Source of the DNA: Parelaphostrongylus tenuis
Taxonomy: Eukaryota; Nematoda; Chromadorea; Rhabditida; Metastrongylidae
Assembly: GCA_019055375.1 (NCBI GenBank)
Contig: JAHQIW010004277.1
Coordinates: forward strand, 1 to 64,000
Reading direction: 5' to 3'
Length of the DNA: 64,000 bases
The position numbers were made by a program, and so were the translations under genes. Of this stretch, positions 23,105 to 33,689 are shown piece by piece (positions within the stretch are counted from its first letter, which is position 1; each line of letters opens with the position of its first letter). The notes beneath the pieces were generated by a model. The model was given only the letters and a program-made list of their open reading frames with translations, was not told the origin of the DNA and ran no database searches.

Positions 23105-23400
23105 GAGCGCATGTGGCGCAGTGGTTAGAGGTGCCCTGCGTCGCACACGAGGTCAACGGATCGATCTCGCGCTCATGGCTCACCAAGCCATCCATCCCTC
23201 CAGGGTCGGTAAAATTGGTACCGGACAGGTCTCAGACTTGTCTGGGAGGATAAGCAGCACTGACTCGGTTCAGCGGGAGGCCTCCGCGAGTCATTGTAAA
23301 GGCCAGATATGCATTCAATCACCTCAAACGAAGTTAGAAATTGAAGTCAAATGCATGGCGCATCCCTCAGGGATTGATCAACGCCGAGAGCTTTGTCCTT
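23105..23400 (+). repeat. SINE (tRNA-derived family 1), full-length copy
   Basis: The head starts GAGCGCATGTGGCGCAGTGG, containing an RNA polymerase III A-box (TGGCGCAGTGG), and has a B-box-like GGATCGATCTC 50 bp on. The body includes GGCTCACCAAGCCATCCATC, GGTCTCAGACTTGTCTGGGA, ATGCATTCAATCACCTCAAA and CATCCCTCAGGGATTGATCA, and ends in a T run (23399-23407). The order matches 57150-57440. The tail and both flanks are TATATG-rich. SINEs are transcribed by Pol III and mobilised by LINE machinery; RTE copies nearby are candidate partners, but that link is inference. Confidence 0.85.
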
Positions 23401-23432
23401 TTTTTTATATGTATATATACATATATGTTCAC

Positions 23433-25585
23433 GGAGCACCCTCTTTGAGGGATTCTGCCCGATTAGTCACAAGGTCGTTTGTGCGCCCAGCTGGTGGATG
23501 GGGAAATTAATCGAAAACCAAAAGCGCCATGTGCTTTCCAAAAACGCAAATCAACTCATGGGATGAGCTCCCTAATTCTTCAGCGCCGATTTGACAGAAA
23601 GAACTGTTCCTTAAAACATGCGATCGCTGAGGTGTCGACGGCGCCTGCTTTCTCGTCAAATTGAATTTGACCGCGAACATTAATCCATTCAAACAATTAA
23701 CAACTGTATCAGGCGATTACGGGTGAAGCGGTGTGGATCAATACCGGCTTTGACCGTCTTCGTTGCTTACGCTTCAACATCAAGCTATGACGAAGACGAA
23801 GTCGAGGCGTTCTATATGAACCTTGGAAAATTCTTCAGAGAAGATCATACATTCTTCCAGGTCACTGTCGGATATTTTGATGCAAAAAGTGGACTGAGAA
23901 GAACGTCTGAAGAGCGTCACAATGGGACTCACGGACTAGAATGAAATGAACAGGATGAGAGGCTATCTGAGTTTATCATGATGACCAAAATCATACATGG
24001 TAACTCAAAATACCAAAAGCCTCACTGTCAACGGTGAACGTGTGAGTCTCCCAATAAAGAGTAGCACAGCGAAATAAACCATATCTAAATAAATCGAAGG
24101 TCGTGCTTCCCGATGGCGCGTGTTCCTAAGTTCTAGACGGAATCAGTCCATCGTCTCTTTTTCGCAATGTTTCGTTTTTCGCACAGAAGAGAGGAAGCCA
24201 CTGGATTCAAACAAAGCCCCAGAACTACTATAAACTGGAATGTATTCAAGTCATAGTCGGCGCTTGGGAAGATATCGTTGTCGACAACATCGCCGAGAAA
24301 TACAATCGGCTCGTAGAAAATTTTCACACTAGCGCTATGAAAGGCCAGAGTCATAAAGTCACGAAGAGACGCTGTCTTCGTAAACACTCGAGCTAATACG
24401 TCAATGTGGAATCGCACCAGCGATAGGCAAACGAAGCCCTGCGTCCAAACTTGCGAAACGCTGCAGAGAAGCGATAAAAGGAGGCCTCAAGGAGAGACGA
24501 TCAGCAGCTACGGCGGAAGCTGGAAAAAGTACTGGCAAAGTTTAGCAAGGCTTTGCCAATAGCAATACCAAGATGATGGCAGTCTGCCGTCCTAACAGGA
24601 CACTTACAGCTTCTAGAAGGGCAGTGGAGGAAACTATCCACGACTACTATTTGGATCTCTCTGCGGACAAGCAGGGTTCCGAAAAGGATTTAGTACCGTA
24701 GACCACATCTTGCACGTTTACGAGGCTCATTGAAGTTTCACGAGAGCGCAAACTACTGCTCTGTGTCACTTTCGTCTATTTAGAAAACGTCTTCGATGAA
24801 GTGGAAATAGGGGGTTATAGGGGCTCTGAACAACGAGGGCGTCCCTACTTGATACACAACCATCCTCCGCGAGCTATATAAGGATTTTACGACCAGCTAT
24901 TTTGCAGCGAAACAATCATCGAAGTAAGATGAAGGGTTTGATAAGGCGATGCAGGTTCGTCAAAACTATTCATTGTCACTCTCCAAAACGTTATGCTAAC
25001 ACTGGATTGCGATGAGATGGGAGTGGAAAGCTGACGCTCTCCAATTAAATCTTATTCGTTTTGCGGATGAAATCGTCTTCATAATACCAAGCATCAATCA
25101 AGTGAAACGAAAGTTGCCCGATTTCGACAACGCTTATGGAAAGTTTGGCTTACAACCAAATCTAGCAGAAACGATGTTCATGAGAAGCGGATGGATTTTG
25201 AATGCCCCATTCACGCTTAACGAAACGAACATCTCCATATGCTCCAGTTACTCCTATCTATGTCATAGATCAACATGACGATTGGCCTAGCTCCAGAGTT
25301 GAGCCATAGGAACCGAGCTGCGTGCGGAACATTTAAGACTATCGAGAATTTAATGATAAAGAGAGGATCATCTGAATTTCGTGTATCTTTTCGACTCGAC
25401 GATTATCCCTGTCCTAACGTATGCAGCAGAAACCTCACTCTAGAAGAAAGCCATGATTTTCAACCACTCTCTATTCCTAGGGCGAAAAGAACCCATCGAG
25501 CCACTCTTGCACGCGACAGGGAGAATGGAAGCGCTGCTATGCTCACTCGAGTTACTCGACGATCAACGGTGCGACAAGTAATACA
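23433..25585 (+). mobile_element. RTE-type LINE, copy C, internally deleted
   Basis: It starts with the RTE 5' leader (CACCCTCTTTGAGGGATTCT), 30 bases after the SINE. An endonuclease fragment at 23723-23944 contains [20 protein letters not shown] and VTVGYFDAKSG, where the usual VGDFNAK is altered. The linker runs 24130-24650. The reverse transcriptase jumps from the linker directly to AGFRKGF-type sequence near 24670, losing the fingers region. The palm box reads IRFADEIVFI near 25050-25080 instead of FADDIV. The 3' domain at 25275-25560 is degraded, and the element ends in front of a TA microsatellite. Inactive. Confidence 0.85.
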
Positions 25586-25587
25586 TG

Positions 25588-25589
25588 TG

Positions 25590-25622
<33 letters not shown>

Positions 25623-25653
25623 GTATATATATGTACATGTATATATATATATA
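25588..25653. repeat. TA-rich microsatellite
   Basis: About 65 bp of TA dinucleotides with ATGT interruptions, directly at the 3' end of RTE copy C. It may derive from the element's tail. Confidence 0.8.
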
Positions 25654-26325
25654 GGGGTGCCCTTGGCGAGCTGATGAGAGGTTGGTATCAGTTAGTTTTT
25701 TTTATAGTTGTTGTTGTCATCGTTCAAAGGCCAGTGTTCTTCAGCTAAAGAAAGCTTCAAAGCCGCTTTGTGAACTTATTGTTTGTTGTTCATGAAATTA
25801 ATAACTATTTTCAGGTTTTGGCACTAATAACAAAAGTTCGAAGACTAAGTGTTTCCTGAATTCGCATTCTTCAGTAATTGCTCAACTTTTACTTAAACCA
25901 AACAGGCTTCATATTAAAGTGCCGAAAACTCAACCATTCGTATACCTACACGACTTGGACATTCTAGCACATCATTTGATTCGTCACCACAATGTTTTTT
26001 CTAGCATTTAATTCGTTTCTCGTCTTCTTGTTGAACGGCGTGGAATACTAATTGAGGAGTCTCCTTACAATCTCGAAAAATAGCCTTGCTATGGCATTCC
26101 ATAGGGCGTTCTTGCTGAGTGCTGAAGAGAGCTGGGGGTGGGGCTCGGCTCCACGCGCGTCGCGACCAGCGTTACAACCATTCGACCGCGGCGCCCTCAC
26201 ATTACTTGAACAAAAATTAACAAACATAGATTTCATTCTCATCAAGCACAAAAACCTTTGTACTTAGTCACCTACTTTGCATAAGTCGCCCACTGGGCTA
26301 TTCAAGTAAGGGCGCAGTGTGGAAA
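25654..26325. other. Unassigned DNA with a short Penelope-tail-like fragment
   Basis: At 26226-26255, TAGATTTCATTCTCATCAAG and GCACAAAAAC resemble the terminal block of the Penelope-like elements (TAGATTTCAATCGCATCAAG). No coding sequence was recognised. Confidence 0.35.
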
Positions 26326-26329
26326 GATT

Positions 26330-26720
26330 ATAAGTTAATACAAAGGCAATTGCAGTTTTTTAGCGGTCGACGATATTTGCAAATACTTTACTTTTGGCGA
26401 TAAGCAAACGACCGTGAAATGGTCGACATTGAATATTTTTGCAACAGTTCGTGTAGTTCTGAGAGGAGGATGTAATGATTGCTCTCAATTGATCGTTACC
26501 AACTTCCCATTGTAGCACTGCAATCTTCACCTTCAAGGACCTCTTCTTTTTGCAAAGCTGTTTGAACCATCAATAAACTACGCGTATGTTAGCACTCCCG
26601 GGCCAAATGCAAAGTTGATGTTGCGAGTTCTTTGTTGCTTTCTATCCATCCCAAACTCGATATAGGGAATTGCTCGAATTTGCTTCTCGTCTAATATTAT
26701 TTCCATAATCTAAAATAAAC
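26330..26720 (-). pseudogene. Mariner-type transposase, N-terminal fragment
   Basis: Minus-strand reading gives EFGMDRKQQRTRNINFAFGP, then FIDGSNSFAKRRGP, then EVGNDQLRAII, then VAKIFNVDHFTVVC. This follows the paired helix-turn-helix DNA-binding region of Mos1/SETMAR-like mariner transposases (YEFxxGxxAAExxRNIxxxFG, WFxxFxxGD, DNDQLxxxIExD, ELAxxLNVSHSTVVxHL). Frame changes and stops interrupt it, and the DDE catalytic domain is absent. Only a dead 5' piece remains. Confidence 0.65.
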
Positions 26721-26724
26721 ATAA

Positions 26725-28540
26725 AATAAACAGCAAGTAAGATCCTATTAACAACAAAACATGAGGCAAGAAATACGCATTGAAATTATATTAAATTTAA
26801 TCACATTCATTCAAATAATCAGAAATCAAGCGGCGCGATTCAACAGTGTATGAACCGCGATAGCGTTTACCTACCAACATAAAACATGTGTTTTGAATAT
26901 GAATTTTCAGATAGAATCAACATATTTGTCAATGTTATTTTGTATCTGGACTGGATTTGTATGAAGACTGGTGAGCGTCTTTTGAATTTTCTATACTCAC
27001 ATTAATTGAGTTATACGAAGTATTTACACGACCTTTTCCTTAAACTTTCACAAGTGTTTTCAAAAAACAGTATCTCGCTCACATATGATTTTTTCAGGGA
27101 TTTGCACAATTGAAAAGGGAAAAATAACTATCCTCCCAATACATCCTATCACCGAACCAACAAGAATGGTCTGACTGTTTTCAAATGAGATCAAGCTTAA
27201 TCTAGTCTAAGCAGACGCAGAGCCATTCTCGCCGCTTCCCATAGAAATTAGTTCTAATCTATCTGTACTATATCCTGGTAGCTAATCAGATTGTGAGATT
27301 TCGTTACCTTGGTTAACTCATTCTAACTTATCGCCTTTATTCGTGTCAAGCCAATCTGAATAGTAGTTTTTGCGTAATCTGCAGAATTGCCCATGATTGC
27401 TCACGCCCCGTTGCAATGCTAATAAAAGCCTAAAATCATAAAACTGGTGTTTGGTTTTGGCTAAGAGATTTGGAAAACATCGAAGCTGACATTTTATGAT
27501 GGGTTTGCTTTATTTGTATGTTGTTGACTTGTAACTACAGTTCATGGATGTCACTCACCCACTCACACGCAAGCAAAGTGCTGTCATCATTCCGTATACT
27601 TTGTACTAAGTTTATTTTCCCTATTCTTTTCTCACGGCATTCGTAAACCGCAGCCTCTATTAACGATTCGTTGTATTAATACCAACTAGAATAACAATCA
27701 TTTGCTCGTTGAAATTTGAAAACTGAACACTTTATGTAGCTTACTGTCTTGTTTACCTTTTTTGATAAGCGCCTTTTCCATTTTCAAAAAATCTGAGAGT
27801 TTGAGAACTTAGCACATTTCCAACAAATTGGTCATCATATCACGCAAACTCCATGTTGCATAGTTGTACTTCCTACTCACCGTACGTGTACTGGGCGCTG
27901 TATAGAGGTATAATGGGACTTTATTTAGCTGTTTCATGTGTATTAATTCGAAAGGTCTATCTTTTGCAAACTGTGGTATTTGGAATAACAACTAAAAATT
28001 GACTTCCGAACTGTCCTTTTATTTACACTTGGCGCGATGTTAGTATGCATCCTTTGAAATCAATGGCTGTCGTTTCGGTGATTTCGTTTTCTTAAGAGCC
28101 TCAACGTATTTCATGTTACGCTGTTCATAAAAGTTTGCGAATTACCTCCGATAGTAATGAAGAAGAATGACATTTATAAATTTTACCTTATTCAGAAAAA
28201 GGTCAAATATTGTTTTAGGTGTGTCAATATGCGACTACCATTGCTGCTTGCTTTTCCATACTTACGCTTAGATGTTGCGTATTATTTCTATTTCTCGTGA
28301 TGCATTTACTAACGTTTCACTTGCTTCAACATCCCACCATGTTGTAAAGGTTCATTAGTATACGTGTTCAAGCACGCTAATGCACCAAATGTGGGGGAGG
28401 GGGGGGGGGGGTTCAGTGGAAACTCGAGTTCGCTACGCCACGGAAGTGATATGTTCCACTCACAGTGCTATTAGGAGATGTTAGTCATTTGGTTGTCATA
28501 GGAAGTGAAGCTAATGATGGCATGTAAGTGACGCAGTAGC
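26725..28540. other. Mostly unassigned; two weak exon-like segments on the minus strand
   Basis: At 27970-27881 (minus) a 30-codon segment (FAKDRPFELIHMKQLN, then YLYTAPSTRT) is bounded by CCACAG and G|GTGAGT. Near 28130-28040 (minus) YEQRNMKYVEALKKTKSPKR runs to a TAA. Neither shows a known domain, and I could not link them. The T-rich remainder and a G-homopolymer (about 28391-28414) show no other structure. Confidence 0.25.
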
Positions 28541-28544
28541 GAGA

Positions 28545-29023
28545 TTATTCGAGAGAAGAAAAATGATGGCGACAACCACGATATTGAGGTACCGCGGTCA
28601 GGCCGAGGTCAACGACCGTTCCCATAATGCCCGCCGAACGCATTGACTGTTGAGGTTCACAGCAGCCTGGTGCCGCCCTCGCCACTTTGCTGTGGTCAAA
28701 GATTCCCATTGGACCATATGCTCTCTTAGCTCAACGTTCATTCCTGTTACCTAAATGACCATATATTTCCAGAAGAGATAGCAAATCTCCTCAAGGGAAG
28801 TTTGGTATACACCACCTCTCGGAGCAAAAAGCTTCATTATTCCCCGACTTACGTCCTCGTCATGTTTTTACTTTGAAGAGTCGCGATATTTGTTGACACT
28901 TCCATTTGTAACCGGTTTCTCAATTTGTTTACCCATTGCTCGTCTTCCCACTGAGAACACTCATGGCCATGTTGCCTTTGAGATCCGTACTTTGATAACG
29001 ATATGTCACGTGATTCTAAGATC
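28545..29023 (-). CDS. Hypothetical two-exon gene fragment
   Basis: Exon 29023-28853 (minus) follows GATTTCAG and ends GAC|GTAAGT. It encodes about 56 residues, charged and probably helical (ISLSKYGSQRQHG, ECSQWEDEQWVNKLRNRLQM, TLQSKNMTR). It ends in phase 2, which joins without a stop to exon 28689-28545 (acceptor GACCACAG). That exon encodes KVARAAPGCCEPQQS, MGTVVDLGLTAVPQYRG and then a stop, and has noticeably higher GC than its surroundings. The support is splice-site quality, matched phase and base composition. I recognise no family, and upstream exons with a start codon were not found. Confidence 0.3.
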
Positions 29024-29725
29024 CTGAAATCTTCCTTTATCATTATAAGATGACCTGTAGTTCAGTTCCATAGAACCTAACTGGGATTGGTACTCAAGAA
29101 CTCATTTGAGATCTTGATGATCTCCGACTGCTTGGTGATAATGCCGCTTCTAAGCCATTAATGAGAACGAAGCACCTTCCGAGTTCTGTGACGCATTAGA
29201 TGAGCTTGCAATAAGCATTGGCTGCAATTCCATTAATCGCTATCTTAACTTTTTTCATTCCATTAACAATGGCTCTTTTTTTGTGACCTCCAATGATTGT
29301 ATTCGTCTTAATAACCGAAGTATGGAGACTTAAGACTCTCTCTTGATTAACTGGTGCAACAGAATGGTTATGAAGAAGGAGGAGAAGAGGAGAATAATGT
29401 TATATGATGTGTAAAAAGAGCAATCTGGTGTTCGAGTCTCTTCTATCGACAGTTTTTACAAATCTTTCTTTTTCATAGTTTAGGGAAAGACCCCTTTTCT
29501 CGAGTTGGTGGCAGTGTTTTCTAGATGCATGAGGAATTTCGCGACTGCCTTGACTAGTCTTGTCAGGCGACTGTGTGACGGAAGTTTCATAAAATTATTC
29601 CTATTATTCAGTTGTTCAAAATCCATTTTCCATGCGTTAGTAAAGCGAATATGCGTTTAAGCTGTAGTTAATAGAATAAAGTTCTTACATACCTGTCAAG
29701 GCATACCTGATGTTTGTTTTTGAGC
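29024..29725. other. Unassigned DNA
   Basis: No exon or repeat was recognised. A stretch around 29385-29480 is purine-rich (GAAGAAGGAGGAGAAGAGGA). Confidence 0.4.
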
Positions 29726-29727
29726 CA

Positions 29728-30075
29728 CGCATGTCAGTGGTCTGTTAAATGGGCTGACTTATAAATGATGACCTCATACACGTGTTTCAATCTTGCGATC
29801 TCGTCGTTCGAGCAGTTACCCTTTCGTCTTTTATTCCTGCCAATCCTGTGTGGGTGCTCAAGTCTCACACTTAGAATTAGTGACTACGAATAGTTTACAC
29901 CCTATATCCACACAGAGTGCTGTACAGTCGACTACTCTTGGCTAGTATATTTAATATATCATATCTTTCATTTCGAGTGTTTTCTCAAGGCCACAGCTCA
30001 AGTTTTAATATGCCGGATGAATATTTTTGAGCCATGCATGCCGGTTGTCTGTTAAGTGGGCTGACTCAAAAATAA
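29728..30075. repeat. Foldback MITE, family A copy with flanking repeat
   Basis: TTTTTGAGCCACGCATGTCA, GGTCTGTTAAATGGGCTGAC and CATACACGTGTTTCAATC mark the left arm. The middle carries GTGACTAC-type and GTTGTACA-type blocks shared with the 41.6 kb copy. A second end sequence (TTTTTGAGCCATGCATGCC, GTCTGTTAAGTGGGCTGAC) lies at 30015-30060 beyond the TTTCATTTCGAGTGTTTT flanking repeat. The arrangement suggests two adjacent or nested partial copies. Confidence 0.6.
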
Positions 30076-30220
30076 TTATCAGCATATTGGAATTTGAGTT
30101 GTGATTTTGAGTAAACTCTCGAAACGACGGATATAAAGTTTTTATAGTTCTCGGTCCAAACTGGATGCTCAGTTAATTCTTTGCTTGTCTGTCAATGGAT
30201 AAAACATTTTGTCACTTGTA

Positions 30221-30826
30221 TCACCTGTCGTCCCGTTGATCGTCGAGCGACTCGAGCGGGTACCAGCAACTCTTCCATTTTTCCGTATCGCGTGCAAGAG
30301 TAGCCCAGTGGGTCCACCTCGCTCTAGGGATTCGCTGAGCACCATATCTTTCTTCTATCGCTTTCGTGAAGAAATCGGACCAACGGGTCAGTGGTCTTCC
30401 TTTAGAGCGCTTGACGTCCCGAGGAATCCAGTCGGTAACGGCTTTCGTCCATCGGTTGTCGTTGAAGCGCATCACGTGTCCGGCCCACCTTATTTTCGAT
30501 ATCCTGGCGTGTAGAACGGCGTCTCTGATTTTCGATCGTTGACGTAGGTCGGAACTTCGGATCCTTTGTCTCATTTGCGAAATACGAGATACTCCTAGCA
30601 TCGACCTTTCGACTGCGCGTTCGATAACGGCAAGTGATCTTACATCCTGCTTACGTAGCGACCAGGTTTCTGCTGCATACGTCAGGGCAGGGATAATTGT
30701 CGAGCCGAAAAGGTGGGCGCGAAGTCGTATGTTCTTTGTCCTCTTCACTACATCTTCGATGCTCTTAAACGTTCCCCAAGCCGCTCGTTTTCTCTTGCTC
30801 AACTCTGGAGCTAGGTCGTTCATCAT
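30221..30826 (-). CDS. RTE LINE C-terminal domain
   Basis: A 201-codon frame with LAPELSKRKRAAWGTFKSIE, LRAHLFGSTIIPALTYAAET, WSLRKQDVRSLAVIERAVER, RISKIRWAGHVMRFNDNRW and GRPLTRWSDFFTKAIE. This is the conserved thumb/C-terminal region downstream of the palm in RTE proteins. Decayed relatives of it are the most frequently retained piece in the window (36.1, 37.6, 47.5, 49.0/52.3 and 61.3 kb), as expected for 5'-truncated LINE copies. Confidence 0.85.
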   Translation of the reverse strand: MMNDLAPELSKRKRAAWGTFKSIEDVVKRTKNIRLRAHLFGSTIIPALTYAAETWSLRKQDVRSLAVIERAVERSMLGVSRISQMRQRIRSSDLRQRSKIRDAVLHARISKIRWAGHVMRFNDNRWTKAVTDWIPRDVKRSKGRPLTRWSDFFTKAIEERYGAQRIPRARWTHWATLARDTEKWKSCWYPLESLDDQRDDR

Positions 30827-31092
30827 GTTAATTTCACGACCCAGATAGACGTAACTGGAGCATTCGGAGATTGTCGTTCCGTTGAGCGTGAATTGGGCAT
30901 TAGAAACCCATCCGTTCCCATGAACATTGTTTTCGTTAGATTCAGTTGAAGACCAATCTTTCCACAGGCGTTATCGAAATCGGTCAACATTCGTTCCGCT
31001 TGGCTGATGTTTGGTGTAATGAGAACGATATCGTCAGCAAAGCGAAGATAGTTTAATTGTCGACCGTCAATTTTCACTCCCATTTGTACCAT
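30823..31092 (-). CDS. RTE LINE reverse transcriptase, palm motif C segment
   Basis: MVQMGVKIDGRQLNYLRFAD leads into the FADDIVLITPN box (the two catalytic Asp residues of motif C). It then runs through MLTDFDNACGKIGLQLNLTK to a frameshift near 30930. It continues the frame of 31094-32158 after a break and is followed by the C-terminal frame. Confidence 0.85.
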   Translation of the reverse strand: MVQMGVKIDGRQLNYLRFADDIVLITPNISQAERMLTDFDNACGKIGLQLNLTKTMFMGTDGFLMPNSRSTERQSPNAPVTSIWVVKLT

Positions 31093-31093
31093 T

Positions 31094-32158
31094 CTAATGC
31101 TCGCATGACGTTTTGTGGGGTGGCAGTGAATAGTTTTGGCGAAATTGTATCGCCTTGTCGAACCCCTCTTCTTGCGTCAATGGTGATACTGCTGTAGAAT
31201 GGAGATATTCGGTCGTGATATTTTTATAAAGCTCACGAAGGATCATTATGTACCGAGTAGGGACGCCCTGGTTATCTAGAGCCTCTATAACCGCTTCTGT
31301 TTCCACTGAATCAAAAGCTTTCTTCAGATCGATGAAAGTGAGACAGAGTGGTTGTCTGTACTCTCGTGAAACTTCAATGAGTCTTGTAATCGTGTGGATG
31401 TGATCCATGGTACTAAATCCTATTCGGAACCCTGCTTGTTCGCATGGCTGTCCCTCGTCCAGTGTTCTGTCAATCCTGTTTAGAATGACTCGAGTAAAGA
31501 GTTCAAAGACGACGGACAGCAAACAGATTGAGCGATAATTGCCTATGTCGTGAAGGTCTCCCTTTTTGAGCAACAGTACGGTCTTGTTGATTTTCCACTG
31601 AATAGGGACCTTGCATTCTGACAGGTGGCGATTGAAGAGCCGAGCCAAGGTGTTGATGAGAACTGGAGTCAGATTCTTCAGATGTTCTGGTCTAATCCTG
31701 TCTGGACCGGGTGGTCTGTTCTGCACCGACGATATAGCATGTCGGATTTCGGAAGGGAGGACCGGTGGGGCGACATATTTGTCCTCTTTCAATTTATATG
31801 ACGGTAAGAGGACATGGCTAGGGAAGAGATCCGAGTAGTATTGGTGGATGATTTTCTCCATAGCCCTTCTCGAAGCTGTAAGTGTCCTGTCAGGGTATCG
31901 GAGTGCAATCATCTTGGTCATATAGTTGGCGAATCCTCGCTGGGCTTTGCGAATGCTCTTCCCAGCTTCTGCAGCTTCTGCCATAACTGCCGCTCTTCTG
32001 TCTTTGAGGTCTTTTTTTATCGCTTCTCTGCAGCGTTTCGCAAATTCGGACGTAAGATTTCGGTTGCCTGCAGCTCGTGCGATTCCACGTTGACGTATCA
32101 GCTCGTGTGTCTGCGGAGACAAGCATCTCTTCGTGGCCTTAGAACTCCCGCCTTTCAT
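31094..32158 (-). CDS. RTE LINE linker and reverse transcriptase, fingers to palm A
   Basis: This 354-codon frame covers the linker (TKRCLSPQTHELIRQRG and basic helices) and the reverse transcriptase fingers (PPGPDRIRPEHLKNL, WKINKTVLLLKKGDL, NYRSICLLSVVFELF), then AGFRIGFSTMDHIHTI. Palm motif A follows as LTFIDLKKAFDSVE, holding a catalytic Asp. The frame then shifts near 31190: the expected RRGVRQGDT box continues in another frame. The N-terminus is arbitrary because the upstream frame break hides the junction with the endonuclease. Confidence 0.85.
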   Translation of the reverse strand: MKGGSSKATKRCLSPQTHELIRQRGIARAAGNRNLTSEFAKRCREAIKKDLKDRRAAVMAEAAEAGKSIRKAQRGFANYMTKMIALRYPDRTLTASRRAMEKIIHQYYSDLFPSHVLLPSYKLKEDKYVAPPVLPSEIRHAISSVQNRPPGPDRIRPEHLKNLTPVLINTLARLFNRHLSECKVPIQWKINKTVLLLKKGDLHDIGNYRSICLLSVVFELFTRVILNRIDRTLDEGQPCEQAGFRIGFSTMDHIHTITRLIEVSREYRQPLCLTFIDLKKAFDSVETEAVIEALDNQGVPTRYIMILRELYKNITTEYLHSTAVSPLTQEEGFDKAIQFRQNYSLPPHKTSCEH

Positions 32159-32407
32159 AGCGCTAGTGTGAACATATTCAACGTGTCGATCGTCTTCTTC
32201 GTCGATGTTGTCGACAACGGTTTCTTCCCAAGAGCCGACTAATGATTTGAATACGTTACAGTTTGTGGTAGTTCTGGGACTTCGTTGTTTGAATTTAGCG
32301 GCTTTCGGCTCTCCTCTCCTCGAAAATCGGAATGTTGCGCAAAGGAGGCGATGGTCTGATCCCGTGTAGAATTTAGGAACAACAGCGACGTCGGTCAGGC
32401 AAAACCT

Positions 32408-33256
32408 TCAATTTACTATGATGCGATCTATTTCGTTATGGTACTCTCCATAGGGAGACACCCACGTCCATCGCTGAGAAAGAGGCTTTTGAAATTGCGA
32501 GTTACCATGGATGGTTTGGGTCGTCATGATAAACTCAGATAGCCTCTCACTCTGTTCATTCCATTCTAGTCCGTGGGTACCTATGTGACGTTCTTTAGGC
32601 GTTCTTCTAGGTCCAATTTTTGCGTTAAAATCTCCGACAATGACCTTGAAGAATGTATGATCTTCTCTGAAGAATTTTTCGAGGTCCATATAGAACGCTT
32701 CAACTTCGTCTTCGTCATAGCTTGATGTTGGTGCGTAAGCAACGAAGATGGTTAAAGCCGGCTTAGAACCACATCGTTTCAATCGTAATCGTCCGATACG
32801 GGTTGTCAGTTGTTCGAACGAATCAATGTTTACGGTCAGATTCGATTTGACGAGGACGCCAACGCCACCGACACCTCTGCGATCGTATGTACCAAGAGAC
32901 AGTTCTTCTCCGGTGTCATAAACAGCGTGAAAAGGATGGCGCCTTCTCGTCTCAGCCCGGCCAATGACGTCGTACCTTATTCTTCTTGCTTGAATCAATA
33001 GATCTTCTACAGCGGATTCGTGAGCAAGGGTTCTTGCGTTGTAGGTACAGATCGTCATTTTAGTCCGTTTCGATCTTGGCAACCTAGTTCGGCCCTGAGA
33101 TTTTAGCAGCCTCTCCGTACTCGTCCTACCTGGCGCTGCCGTACCAGGGGCTCTTTCGGGGTCAAGGGAATTAGGCCCATATTTGTTACTGTTTTTGGCA
33201 TTTTGATACCCAACGTATAGCTTGCTAGGCTCTAAACGTGCGGGCTGGGCACTCAC
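32408..33256 (-). CDS. RTE LINE AP-type endonuclease domain
   Basis: A 282-codon frame. After a 65-residue basic leader, the exonuclease-endonuclease-phosphatase fold starts with [11 protein letters not shown], which holds the Asn of the first motif. [12 protein letters not shown] follows, where the usual metal-binding Glu of the LxET motif is retained but Leu is Arg. [31 protein letters not shown] (catalytic Asp and Asn) and [10 protein letters not shown] near the end follow. The usual terminal SDH motif is not in this frame because of a break shortly after 32408. It would nick target DNA to prime reverse transcription. Possibly active as a domain, but separated from its reverse transcriptase by a frame break. 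Confidence 0.85.
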   Translation of the reverse strand: MSAQPARLEPSKLYVGYQNAKNSNKYGPNSLDPERAPGTAAPGRTSTERLLKSQGRTRLPRSKRTKMTICTYNARTLAHESAVEDLLIQARRIRYDVIGRAETRRRHPFHAVYDTGEELSLGTYDRRGVGGVGVLVKSNLTVNIDSFEQLTTRIGRLRLKRCGSKPALTIFVAYAPTSSYDEDEVEAFYMDLEKFFREDHTFFKVIVGDFNAKIGPRRTPKERHIGTHGLEWNEQSERLSEFIMTTQTIHGNSQFQKPLSQRWTWVSPYGEYHNEIDRIIVN

Positions 33257-33689
33257 GAGTAGCTTGCCAGTCTCTCTCGGAGGAGAGGGAGGAGCTTATT
33301 TGCTAGAGGCGACTCCTAACCGCCTCTCATGTACTTACCAGCCGCTTGATTGCAGGCTTTTGGCCGACTTGACCCGTAGAAATAAAGTTTTTGTCAAGTT
33401 GGCGCTGCAGAAGCAGGGTTGCTCTCCCCTGAATCCACCTGCGTCTCTGGGAAGCACACGGTCGCTTTTGGCTTCGCGTTTATTCCTCTATCCACCACCT
33501 GGGGACGCGCCACGTGCCCTCGCGACTAACCGGGCGGGATCCCTCAAAGAGGGAGGTCCGTAACTTATTTATAAGCCTTTGCAGCGATTTTGCTGAGATG
33601 AACTGACTTATGATAGCCACCTATTGCCAGTGACGGTCATTTGGTAAGTAGTACTGTCATCTCATCGCATAATTACGTTCTATTAGAAA

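Larger units (their letters stand above)
30205..33562 (-). mobile_element. RTE-type LINE, copy B, near full length
   Basis: This 3.36 kb element is the reference copy for the window. The 5' leader lies at 33562-33260 and the coding remnants follow in order down to 30221. The 3' end carries GATACAAGTGACAAAA-type sequence in minus orientation. Four or more frame breaks separate the endonuclease, linker/RT-fingers, RT-palm and C-terminal parts, so it cannot encode one working protein, although damage is much lighter than in the other copies. RTE elements copy an RNA intermediate at a nicked target. This subgroup is often mislabelled as craniofacial development protein 2 in nematode gene sets. 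Confidence 0.92.

Noticed and set aside
23105..23175. Functional tRNA gene
   Set aside because: A- and B-boxes are present, but the sequence continues as a repeated SINE body, the acceptor stem does not close properly, and copies occur elsewhere.
28391..28414. G-homopolymer as a regulatory quadruplex
   Set aside because: A single G run near no supported promoter; most likely a slippage-prone homopolymer.
32408..33256. Host gene for craniofacial development protein 2
   Set aside because: The frame is the AP endonuclease of an RTE LINE, contiguous with its reverse transcriptase and repeated in copies A and C.
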